18,406 bases of DNA, from contig JAUXAH010000008.1 of the NCBI GenBank assembly GCA_030614945.1, positions 1 through 18,406 on the forward strand. Reading direction: 5' to 3'. Both the position numbers and the translations under genes were made by a program. Positions 6,836-13,025 of the stretch are shown in pieces; positions within the stretch are counted from its first letter, which is position 1, and the number at the start of each line of letters is the position of its first letter. The notes below the pieces were generated by a model, which had not been told where the DNA came from, did no database searches, and saw only the letters and a program-made list of their open reading frames with translations. This stretch comes from Phycisphaerae bacterium. GTDB taxonomy: Bacteria; Planctomycetota; Phycisphaerae; Sedimentisphaerales; SG8-4.

Positions 6836-7768
6836 ATGAAGGAAAGCGTTGACATTTCGGTTGACTTTGCGGGGATTCGGCTTAGCAATCCGGTTTTTAC
6901 CGCGTCGGGGACATCCGGGTATGCTGACGAGTTAGCTGATTTTATGGATGTAAATTGCCTCGGCGGGTTTATTACAAAAAGTATCACGGTCAAGCCAAGA
7001 AAGGGCAATGCGACACCGAGGATTGTTGAGACCGATTCCGGGATGCTTAATGCGATCGGGTGGGCGAATGTCGGATTGGACAAATTCATCGAGGAGAAAC
7101 TGCCTGCTCTTGAGAAGCTGTCCTGCGCCGTGTTTGTTAATATAGCGGGCGAGACGATTGATGAATATGTAGCAGTGGCGCAACGGCTGGCTGATGAAAA
7201 AGCGATAGCAGGGTTCGAGTTGAATATTAGCTGTCCCAATGTTGAGCGTGGCGGGATTAGTTTCGGCACTGAGCCGGAGCAGGTGAAGGAGATTACTTCG
7301 GCAGTGAAAAAGGTCAGCGGCGAAAAGATTTTGATGGTTAAGCTGGCGCCTGCCGTTACGGATATTAGCGTGATTGCTCAAGCAGCGGTTGAGGCCGGTG
7401 TGGATGCACTCAGTCTGGTGAATACCTTTACAGCGATGGTTGTCGATGTTGAAACTCGCAAGGCGGTTCTGGCCAACAGGACGGGTGGATTGTCCGGGCC
7501 GGCAATAAAGCCGATAGCGGTTTATTTAGTTAATAAGATTTACAATGAGGTTGCGAAGGAACGCGGGATACCGATTTTAGGGATGGGGGGAATCAGAACC
7601 GCTTCGGATGCTATCGAGTTTATAATAGCAGGTGCATCAGCGGTAGCTGTGGGCACGGCGAATTTTATTGAGCCGGGATGCGCGGTGAAAATCATTGAGG
7701 GCATAAAAAAATATTGCGCTCGTAAAGAAACAGCAAATATCAAAGAATCGGTCGGGTCCCTTGAATAA
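6836..7768 (+). CDS. pyrD: Dihydroorotate dehydrogenase, class 1B catalytic subunit
   Basis: The 310-aa FMN-binding TIM barrel oxidises dihydroorotate to orotate. The class 1B hallmark is the catalytic cysteine in NISCPNV (Cys133); class 2 enzymes use serine. Other family blocks are SNPVFTASGTSGY, GFITKSITVKPR (Lys48 region), GGLSGPAIKP and the phosphate-binding GMGGIRTASDA. The length is typical. It follows pyrK by 17 nt, and together they would form the PyrD-PyrK heterotetramer, which uses NAD+ and works without oxygen or a quinone pool. No strong ribosome site precedes ATG 6836, so translation may depend on coupling with pyrK. The last 20 residues are not conserved. Confidence 0.94.
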   Translation: MKESVDISVDFAGIRLSNPVFTASGTSGYADELADFMDVNCLGGFITKSITVKPRKGNATPRIVETDSGMLNAIGWANVGLDKFIEEKLPALEKLSCAVFVNIAGETIDEYVAVAQRLADEKAIAGFELNISCPNVERGGISFGTEPEQVKEITSAVKKVSGEKILMVKLAPAVTDISVIAQAAVEAGVDALSLVNTFTAMVVDVETRKAVLANRTGGLSGPAIKPIAVYLVNKIYNEVAKERGIPILGMGGIRTASDAIEFIIAGASAVAVGTANFIEPGCAVKIIEGIKKYCARKETANIKESVGSLE

Positions 7769-7864
7769 ATCAAGGTATTAGAGATTAAATCTTGTTGTTA
7801 TTGAAATTTGAAAAACAAGTGAAAGGAACAGTTACTCCAGAGACTCGAATAAGGCATTTTTCAA

Positions 7865-7888
7865 CACCCCCAAACAAGTTTGAGGGTG
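7865..7888. repeat. Hairpin between pyrD and the URO-D-like gene
   Basis: CACCCCCAAAC (7865-7875) and GTTTGAGGGTG (7878-7888) form an 11-bp stem with one mismatch and a 2-nt loop. The right arm GGGTG can alternatively pair with the following CACCC. No T run follows on either strand, so it is an unlikely intrinsic terminator and may be a repeat element or an RNA stability hairpin. The rest of the spacer at 7769-7954 shows only a strong ribosome site, GAGGAGGT, near 7936-7943. Confidence 0.45.
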
Positions 7889-7954
7889 CCACCCAAATTT
7901 CATTAGTAATTCAAAGGTCAATAATAGAGACTCTTGAGGAGGTGGCAAAGTAAG

Positions 7955-9175
7955 ATGGCCAAGGCCTTCGACATTGCTCAGGACAAGGATATGGAACAAC
8001 TGTACGCCGAACGGCTGAACCGCTACGTTACCGCAATGCGGAACGAGAAACCAGACAAGATTCCGATTCGGCCTTTTGTTGCGGAGTTCACGGCCAAGTA
8101 CGCCGGGTACACCTGCCAGGAGGTAACCCACGATTTCGAGAAGGCGTTTGCGGCCGCCCGCAAGTGCGCCGCCGATTTTGACTGGGATGCTGTGGTCGGT
8201 AATATGGTCTATGTGTGGACGGGACTGACGCAGGCTATCGGGACGAAGTATTACGGAGTTCCCGGTATCCATATTTCTCCTGATATCGGCTTTCAATATC
8301 GTGAGCCGTCCGAGGAAGAGGCATTTATGAAGCCGGACGAATATGACCAGCTCATCGAGGACCCGACCGGATTTTTGTTCAACGTCTGGCTTCCGCGCAT
8401 CTCGGCTGATGTAGTGGAGATGGGCGAGCCGGCATCGTATAGGAACAACCTGTCGTTTTTGAAGGGTGGGATGGCGATGCTGAATTACTTTAACGCCTTC
8501 GGAAAGCAGAATGAATTGCTGCGAACCGAATCGGGGACAGTCTCAGCTATTTCCGGGATTCTCAAGGCACCGTTCGATATTATCGCCGATAAGCTGCGCG
8601 GGTATCTTGGTCTGGTTACTGATGTGATGGAGCGGCCGGATAAGGTGCTTGCGGCCTGCGAAGCCCTGATGCCGCACCTGCTGCACGTGGCCCTTTCCGG
8701 TGCGGACCCGGACAAGAATGTTCCAATCGGGTTCTGGATGCATCGTGGATGTGTGCCGTTTTTCTCGCAGGAACACTTCGATAAACTTTACTGGCCGACA
8801 CTCAAACCAATCATCGAAGGAATCTGGGCCAAGGGACATCAGGTCCTGTTTTATGCTGAAGGCAATTGGAATGCGCATTTGAATGCCTTTGCCGAGCTGC
8901 CGGAGAAAGCAATCGTTTATCACGTCGATATGGCTGATATTTTTGAGGTACACAAGGCGATTGGGCACAAGTTCTGCATCAGCGGCGGCATCCCCAATTT
9001 TCTGTTAAGCTACGGCACAGCGGACGAGGTGCGCGACTATTGCAAGAAGGTAATCGACGGTGTGGCCCGCGACGGCGGCTACATTATGGACGCCAGCGCT
9101 ATCATCCAGAACGATGCAAAGGTCGAGAACATCAAGGCGATGACTGATTTTACGCGTGAATACGGAGTGTACTAA
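7955..9175 (+). CDS. Uroporphyrinogen decarboxylase superfamily protein (not HemE)
   Basis: The 406-aa protein has the URO-D/methyltransferase TIM-barrel layout: an N-terminal RLNRYVTAMRNEKPDKIPIRPF segment, the domain core, and C-terminal ISGGIPNFLLSYGTADEVRDYCKKVI...GGYIMDASA, typical of the family. It lacks the HemE N-terminal RQAGRY block. It also lacks the HxC...C zinc site of corrinoid methyltransferases such as MtaA, with YAEGNWNAHL where an H-C-G-N type motif would be expected. So neither heme precursor decarboxylation nor classic methyl transfer to corrinoid is supported, and the substrate is unknown. GGAGGT lies 11 nt before ATG 7955. It is the first gene of a same-strand run with an oxidoreductase and a sugar-active fusion, which suggests a catabolic role. 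A TTG at 7934 is a less likely start because it would overlap the ribosome site. Confidence 0.82.
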   Translation: MAKAFDIAQDKDMEQLYAERLNRYVTAMRNEKPDKIPIRPFVAEFTAKYAGYTCQEVTHDFEKAFAAARKCAADFDWDAVVGNMVYVWTGLTQAIGTKYYGVPGIHISPDIGFQYREPSEEEAFMKPDEYDQLIEDPTGFLFNVWLPRISADVVEMGEPASYRNNLSFLKGGMAMLNYFNAFGKQNELLRTESGTVSAISGILKAPFDIIADKLRGYLGLVTDVMERPDKVLAACEALMPHLLHVALSGADPDKNVPIGFWMHRGCVPFFSQEHFDKLYWPTLKPIIEGIWAKGHQVLFYAEGNWNAHLNAFAELPEKAIVYHVDMADIFEVHKAIGHKFCISGGIPNFLLSYGTADEVRDYCKKVIDGVARDGGYIMDASAIIQNDAKVENIKAMTDFTREYGVY

Positions 9176-9216
9176 ATGATTATTGATTAATGATTATTGA
9201 TTAATGATTATTGATT
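9175..9216. repeat. Three perfect tandem copies of a 14-bp repeat
   Basis: AATGATTATTGATT is repeated three times without mismatch (9175-9188, 9189-9202, 9203-9216), starting on the last base of the preceding stop codon. A degenerate relative lies after the stop of the oxidoreductase gene (10741-10765). The array contains stops in every frame and is not a CRISPR: it has no spacers. It fills the gap before a GTGGAG ribosome site. Confidence 0.85.
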
Positions 9217-9235
9217 ATTTGTGGAGTTACGCTTG

Positions 9236-9406
9236 ATGGCCGAGCAACAGAAACCAAAGATAAAGCCGGGTGTTTGTATTCCCTGGGAGGAGAAGCTCAA
9301 GGAGCTGCCCGAGATTTCGGGTGACGAAGAACTCGTCCGGAAAGTGTGGGAAGACATCGACGCACTGGGCTACGTGTATATCTGGCAGTGTTTGCTGTCG
9401 TTCTGA
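9236..9406 (+). CDS. Small unknown protein (56 aa)
   Basis: A short charged protein, MAEQQKPKIKPGVCIPWEEK..., continues with LPEISGDEELVRKVWEDID and ends ALGYVYIWQCLLSF. GTGGAG lies 9 nt before ATG 9236, and the stop is 29 nt before the oxidoreductase start. It has no signal peptide and no recognised domain. The abrupt end at a hydrophobic tail and the overlap with an alternative frame into the next gene leave open that it is the N-terminal remnant of a longer protein that lost its C-terminus. It is kept as a gene because of the ribosome site, coding-like composition and operon position. Confidence 0.5.
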   Translation: MAEQQKPKIKPGVCIPWEEKLKELPEISGDEELVRKVWEDIDALGYVYIWQCLLSF

Positions 9407-9435
9407 GCAGCAAGCTAACAATTGGAGATTGTGCT

Positions 9436-10740
9436 ATGGAAGCAAGAGAGGTTATCACTCGCCGCAGGTTTATAAAAAAAGCTGCCGGTGTCACGGCGGG
9501 GGCAATAGTATTTCCATACGTTGCTGCCTCGTCAGCATTGGGTAAAGCCGACAGCGTTGCTGCAAGTAACCGGATAACATTGGGATTCATCGGTGTGGGC
9601 AGTCACGGAATTGGGATGAATCTGAAGACTTTCCTCGGTCAGCCAGATGCACAGGTGCTCGTGGTGTGTGATGTGGACAGCAACCACATGGGCCAGGCTC
9701 GTAAGATGGTGAACGAAAAGTACGGCAACGACGACTGTGCCACGTACAAGGATTTTCGTGAAGTTATCGCGCGGGATGATATTGATGCTGTGGTGATTTC
9801 GACGCCGGACCACTGGCATGTTCCGATTTCGATAATGGCGGCGAGGACCGGCAAGGATGTGGAATGTGAGAAGCCGACGCTGACCATCCAGGAAGGCCGT
9901 GTTCTGTGCGAAACGATGAAACGTTATGGTCGGATTTTTCAATGGTCCACGGAAGACCGGGCAGTGGACGTGTATCACCGTATGTGTGAGCTGGTCCGCA
10001 ACGGGCGGATTAGTAAGGTCCAGACTATCCGGGTGGAGCTTCCGAGCGGGCCGCATAAGCCGGGCAATCCGGAGCCGATGCCGGTGCCGGAGAGTCTGGA
10101 CTACGATATGTGGCTGGGGCCTGCGCCGTGGGCGCCGTATACAGGTAAGGACCAGCTTCCTTATCAGTGGCGTTGGATTATGGATTATTCGGGCGGACAG
10201 TTGTCGGACTGGGGTGCGCATCTGCTCGATGGGGCGCAGTGGGGGAACGACAGCGAATACACCGGTCCGGTGGAGGTGGAAGGCAAGGGTGTATTTTGCG
10301 AAGGAGGGGTCTATAACACGGCCAAGCAATACCGGATCGAATACACGTATGCGGACGGGGTGAAGATGATTGTCAAGTCGGGCAATCCGAGTCTGCGATT
10401 CGAGGGCAGTGACGGGTGGATCGGGAACGTCGGCTGGCGTGCGCCACTGCGGGCAGAACCTAAGTCGATACTGGATTCGAAGATTGGGCCGAACGAGATT
10501 CATTTGTATACGTGCCGGGCGGGTGAGCAGCGGAATTTCCTGGATTGCGTGAAATCGCGTAAGGATTGCTATTTTCCGCCGGAAATAGGTCAACGATGCT
10601 TTACAATCGCCCACATCGGCAATATCTCTATGCTGTTAGGGCGAAAACTAAGATGGGACCCGGAGAAGGAGCAATTCATCAATGATGAACAGGCCAACAG
10701 GATGCTGTCGCGGTCGATGCGCAGTCCGTGGCACTTGTGA
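9436..10740 (+). CDS. Tat-exported Gfo/Idh/MocA family oxidoreductase
   Basis: The 434-aa protein begins with a twin-arginine signal, TRRRFIKKAAG (8-18), followed by a hydrophobic stretch to ALGKA, so it is folded with its cofactor and exported. The Rossmann nucleotide motif is GFIGVGSHGIG (50-60), with VVCDVD (77-81... region) as the second acidic strand. The family catalytic lysine is in ECEKP (143-147). The C-terminal domain has DYSGGQLSDWGAHLLD (250-265), the usual GG.L.D.G.H pattern. Relatives oxidise or reduce sugar hydroxyls with a tightly held NAD(P); GH109 glycosidases share the fold. GGAGA precedes ATG 9436 by about 8 nt. A longer frame from 9346 is rejected because it would bury the Tat signal. 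The following gene encodes a DUF1080 domain, which supports a role in oxidising a glycoside at C3. The actual substrate is unknown. Confidence 0.87.
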   Translation: MEAREVITRRRFIKKAAGVTAGAIVFPYVAASSALGKADSVAASNRITLGFIGVGSHGIGMNLKTFLGQPDAQVLVVCDVDSNHMGQARKMVNEKYGNDDCATYKDFREVIARDDIDAVVISTPDHWHVPISIMAARTGKDVECEKPTLTIQEGRVLCETMKRYGRIFQWSTEDRAVDVYHRMCELVRNGRISKVQTIRVELPSGPHKPGNPEPMPVPESLDYDMWLGPAPWAPYTGKDQLPYQWRWIMDYSGGQLSDWGAHLLDGAQWGNDSEYTGPVEVEGKGVFCEGGVYNTAKQYRIEYTYADGVKMIVKSGNPSLRFEGSDGWIGNVGWRAPLRAEPKSILDSKIGPNEIHLYTCRAGEQRNFLDCVKSRKDCYFPPEIGQRCFTIAHIGNISMLLGRKLRWDPEKEQFINDEQANRMLSRSMRSPWHL

Positions 10741-10765
10741 AATGATTAATGATAAATGATTATTG
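10741..10765. repeat. Degenerate relative of the 14-bp tandem repeat
   Basis: AATGATTAATGAT and AAATGATTATTGG follow directly after the oxidoreductase stop codon and resemble the AATGATTATTGATT array at 9175-9216, also placed right after a stop codon. A strong GGAGGA ribosome site for the next gene follows. Confidence 0.5.
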
Positions 10766-10779
10766 GAAAAGGAGGAATT

Positions 10780-12324
10780 ATGAAAGGTCAACGCAAAGAG
10801 ATTTTGGCGATTTTGTTGTTTGGGTGGATTTGCTGTCTGTTATCAGCAGCAAGTGTCGGTGCCAGGGATATGCGCAGCCTGTCAGTCAGGACTCACTTAA
10901 TCGGTAACGATTTTTCCAACTGGCGGGGCAATACCAGGCAATGGCAGGTTGTGGGCGATACTTTTACGAATCCGGCGAATGAGAAACTGCTGAGCAGCAA
11001 GCCGGGCAGCGGTGTTATTGTGAATGGGCCGACAGGAAGAACAAGGAACATATTAAGCAAGGCAGAATTTGGTGACGTCAGGGCACATATCGAGTTTATG
11101 GTTCCAAAGGGGTCCAATTCCGGCGTGTACTTTATGGGCAGATACGAGATTCAGGTGCTCGATAGCTGGGGTGTGGAGAAGCTCAAGCACGGGGACTGCG
11201 GCGGTATTTACCAGCGGTGGGACAATAACAGAGAGCCCAAGGGCTTCGAGGGGCATCCGCCGCGTGTGAATGCCTCGCGGGCGCCGGGGCAGTGGCAGAG
11301 CTTCGATGTTATCTTTCGGGCTCCGCGTTTTGATAAGAACGGGCGGAAGATTTCCAACGCCAGATTTGAAAGGGTTGTCCACAACAATAGAGTAATCCAC
11401 GAAGATGTGGAACTAACAGGGCCGACGCGGGCCAGTGCGTATAATGATGAAAAACCAACCGGGCCGCTGATGCTGCAAGGCGACCACGGGCCAGTGGCTT
11501 ACCGCAAGATTTGGCTCGAACCGGCCGGGGCGCTACCCTTCTTTGCGATGGATACCGCAACGAAGGATGCCAAGCACAAAAGCGCAAAAGAACAAATGGA
11601 GATGCTCAAGGAGCTCGGATATGCAGGGATGGGCTGTACGGCCGGTAAGGGACTGGCTGAGATGCTCAAGGAGGCGGACAAGAACAGCCTGAGAATGTTC
11701 ACTGTCTATCTTGGTGTAAACATAGAACCCGACCAGCAAAAGTACGGTCCAGAATTAAGAGAAGCCATCGAAGTATTGAAGGGACGCAATGCAATACTCT
11801 GGCTGTTCGTGCTAAGCAAAAAGCACAAGCCATCCTCACCGGAAGGCGATGCGCGGGCGGTGGAAATTATTCGAGAGATAGCGGATATGGCGGCTGAGGC
11901 CGGGGTTCGGGTGGCACTTTATCCTCACCATAGATTCTGGGTCGAGCGGGTGGAAGATGCGGTGCGAGTAGCCAAGAAAGTAAATCGGAAAAACGTGGGA
12001 GTAACCTTCAATCTATGTCACTGGCTAATGGTCAACGACGAGAAAAATATGAAGCCCTTGATAAAGTCGGCGATGCCTTACCTGTTCGTGGTAACCATCA
12101 ATGGTGCGGATAGTGGAGGAAAGGACTGGAAACAGTTGATTCAGACGCTGGACCGCGGCTCGTTTGACACTTATAAGTTTATGAAAACGCTCAAGGAACT
12201 GGGTTATACCGGTCCTGCAGGGCTGCAGGGATATGGGATAAAGGGCGATGCGTACGAGAACCTGAAGCGGTCTATGAATGCCTGGCATCAACTCTCGAAA
12301 CAGTTAAAAAAAGACGATATCTGA
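10780..12324 (+). CDS. Exported fusion: DUF1080 (3-keto-disaccharide hydrolase) + sugar isomerase TIM barrel
   Basis: The 514-aa protein starts with a Sec signal peptide (basic MKGQRK, hydrophobic 8-24, SVGA-RD end). ATG 10780 lies 4 nt after GGAGGA. Residues about 38-248 are a DUF1080/PF06439 domain: NSGVYFMGRYEIQVLDSWG (113-131), CGGIYQRW, NASRAPGQWQSFDVIFRAPRFD (164-185), GPLMLQGDHGPVAYRKIWLEP. Members of this family hydrolyse 3-keto-glycosides. Residues about 255-505 form a xylose-isomerase-like TIM barrel (PF01261) ending in GLQGYGIKGDAYENLKRSM. The barrel appears to lack standard metal ligands: by eye, the usual LEnH is LYPHH (380-384), DxxH is NLCH (411-414), and the last Glu is Gln483. 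Together with the exported oxidoreductase immediately upstream (39-nt gap), it suggests extracytoplasmic processing of an oxidised glycoside. The exact reaction of the barrel is unknown. Confidence 0.85.
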   Translation: MKGQRKEILAILLFGWICCLLSAASVGARDMRSLSVRTHLIGNDFSNWRGNTRQWQVVGDTFTNPANEKLLSSKPGSGVIVNGPTGRTRNILSKAEFGDVRAHIEFMVPKGSNSGVYFMGRYEIQVLDSWGVEKLKHGDCGGIYQRWDNNREPKGFEGHPPRVNASRAPGQWQSFDVIFRAPRFDKNGRKISNARFERVVHNNRVIHEDVELTGPTRASAYNDEKPTGPLMLQGDHGPVAYRKIWLEPAGALPFFAMDTATKDAKHKSAKEQMEMLKELGYAGMGCTAGKGLAEMLKEADKNSLRMFTVYLGVNIEPDQQKYGPELREAIEVLKGRNAILWLFVLSKKHKPSSPEGDARAVEIIREIADMAAEAGVRVALYPHHRFWVERVEDAVRVAKKVNRKNVGVTFNLCHWLMVNDEKNMKPLIKSAMPYLFVVTINGADSGGKDWKQLIQTLDRGSFDTYKFMKTLKELGYTGPAGLQGYGIKGDAYENLKRSMNAWHQLSKQLKKDDI

Positions 12325-12335
12325 TACAATAATCT

Positions 12336-12638
12336 ATGGAAACTCTAAAATTATTACGTGATTACTTTCCGATGGCGGTTTTTACCGGCAAGTGTCTGGT
12401 TTTTATAAGCGAGGACTGGCGTGTTGAACTCACCGAGCATAAAGACAGCGATTTCAGTAAGCCGGATGCTGAGCCATCCATTATACGAGTTAGAATCTTC
12501 AAGAAGGCATTGAACGGCGATTTTGTCCCGGGCCATTATGAAGATTTTCAGCTTGCATCTCTGGGTGAGCTTGCCGAGCAGATTGAAAAGTATGTTCAAT
12601 TGGCGATTGGCAAGAATATTAGGGAGGATCCTATTTAG
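12336..12638 (+). CDS. Hypothetical protein (100 aa)
   Basis: Unrecognised small soluble protein. It reads METLKLLRDYFPMAVFTGK, then a beta-rich middle with FISEDWRVELTEHKDSD and IIRVRIFKKALNGDFVPGHYEDFQLA, and an amphipathic C-terminal helix ELAEQIEKYVQLAIGK. It has no signal peptide, membrane segment or cysteine cluster. It begins 11 nt after the DUF1080 fusion ends but has no ribosome site, and a possible terminator follows. Its composition looks like real coding sequence. No function is proposed. Confidence 0.6.
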   Translation: METLKLLRDYFPMAVFTGKCLVFISEDWRVELTEHKDSDFSKPDAEPSIIRVRIFKKALNGDFVPGHYEDFQLASLGELAEQIEKYVQLAIGKNIREDPI

Positions 12639-12660
12639 TGGGCCCAAACACAAAAAAACT

Positions 12661-12688
12661 AAGACCGAAGACTCGGTTCTTTTCTCTT
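12661..12688 (+). terminator. Possible intrinsic terminator
   Basis: AAGACCGA (12661-12668) pairs with TCGGTTCTT (12673-12681) around AGAC, with one bulged T. A T-rich run, TTCTCTT, follows. Placed 22 nt after the small unknown gene, it could end the transcript that starts upstream of the URO-D-like gene. The stem is short, so termination may be weak. Confidence 0.4.
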
Positions 12689-12713
12689 GCATAAGCAGCA
12701 ACGGTTCCAACTA

Positions 12714-13025
12714 ATGACTAATCTGACGATTCAAGAAGTTGACGATGGTGTGATTTTTACGGCAAAGGTTGTGCCCGGCATTAACAGGACGGCTGTCTGT
12801 GGCTTGCTCGATGAGATACTGAAGATTAAGGTTTCGGCGGCACCTGAGAGAGGAAAAGCTAATCAGTGCCTTATTGAGCTATTGGCGAAACAACTTGGTG
12901 TGAAAAAGAATGCTGTTAGCATAATCTCCGGCAAAACCAAACCAATCAAGCGTGTGCAGGTTTTGGGCATCTTGGCTGAGACGCTATTGAAGAAACTGAA
13001 TTTGAATAAACGGGGTTCCGGTTAA
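12714..13025 (+). CDS. DUF167 / YggU family protein
   Basis: The 103-aa protein shows the whole DUF167 pattern: FTAKVVPGINRTAVCG near the N-terminus, LKIKVSAAPERGKANQCLIELLAKQLGVKKNAVSI in the middle (SAAPERGKAN is the family signature) and ISGKTKPIKRVQV. The family is small, cytoplasmic, widespread and of unknown biochemical role. ATG 12714 is chosen because similarity starts soon after it; there is no ribosome site. Its stop overlaps the start of the next gene (TAATG), so the two are translationally coupled, although no functional tie to a MATE exporter is known to me. Confidence 0.88.
   Translation: MTNLTIQEVDDGVIFTAKVVPGINRTAVCGLLDEILKIKVSAAPERGKANQCLIELLAKQLGVKKNAVSIISGKTKPIKRVQVLGILAETLLKKLNLNKRGSG

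Noticed and set aside
7955..9175. Annotation as hemE, linking it with the ahb genes
   Set aside because: The HemE RQAGRY block is absent, and the gene is far from ahb on the opposite strand. Family membership alone does not support uroporphyrinogen decarboxylation.
9175..9216. CRISPR-like array
   Set aside because: The copies are directly adjacent 14-mers with no spacers, and no cas gene is present.
9532..10614. 360-aa open frame on the minus strand
   Set aside because: It is antisense to the well-supported Gfo/Idh/MocA gene. The translation is rich in Arg, His and Pro and has no domain pattern, as expected for a shadow of a GC-biased gene.
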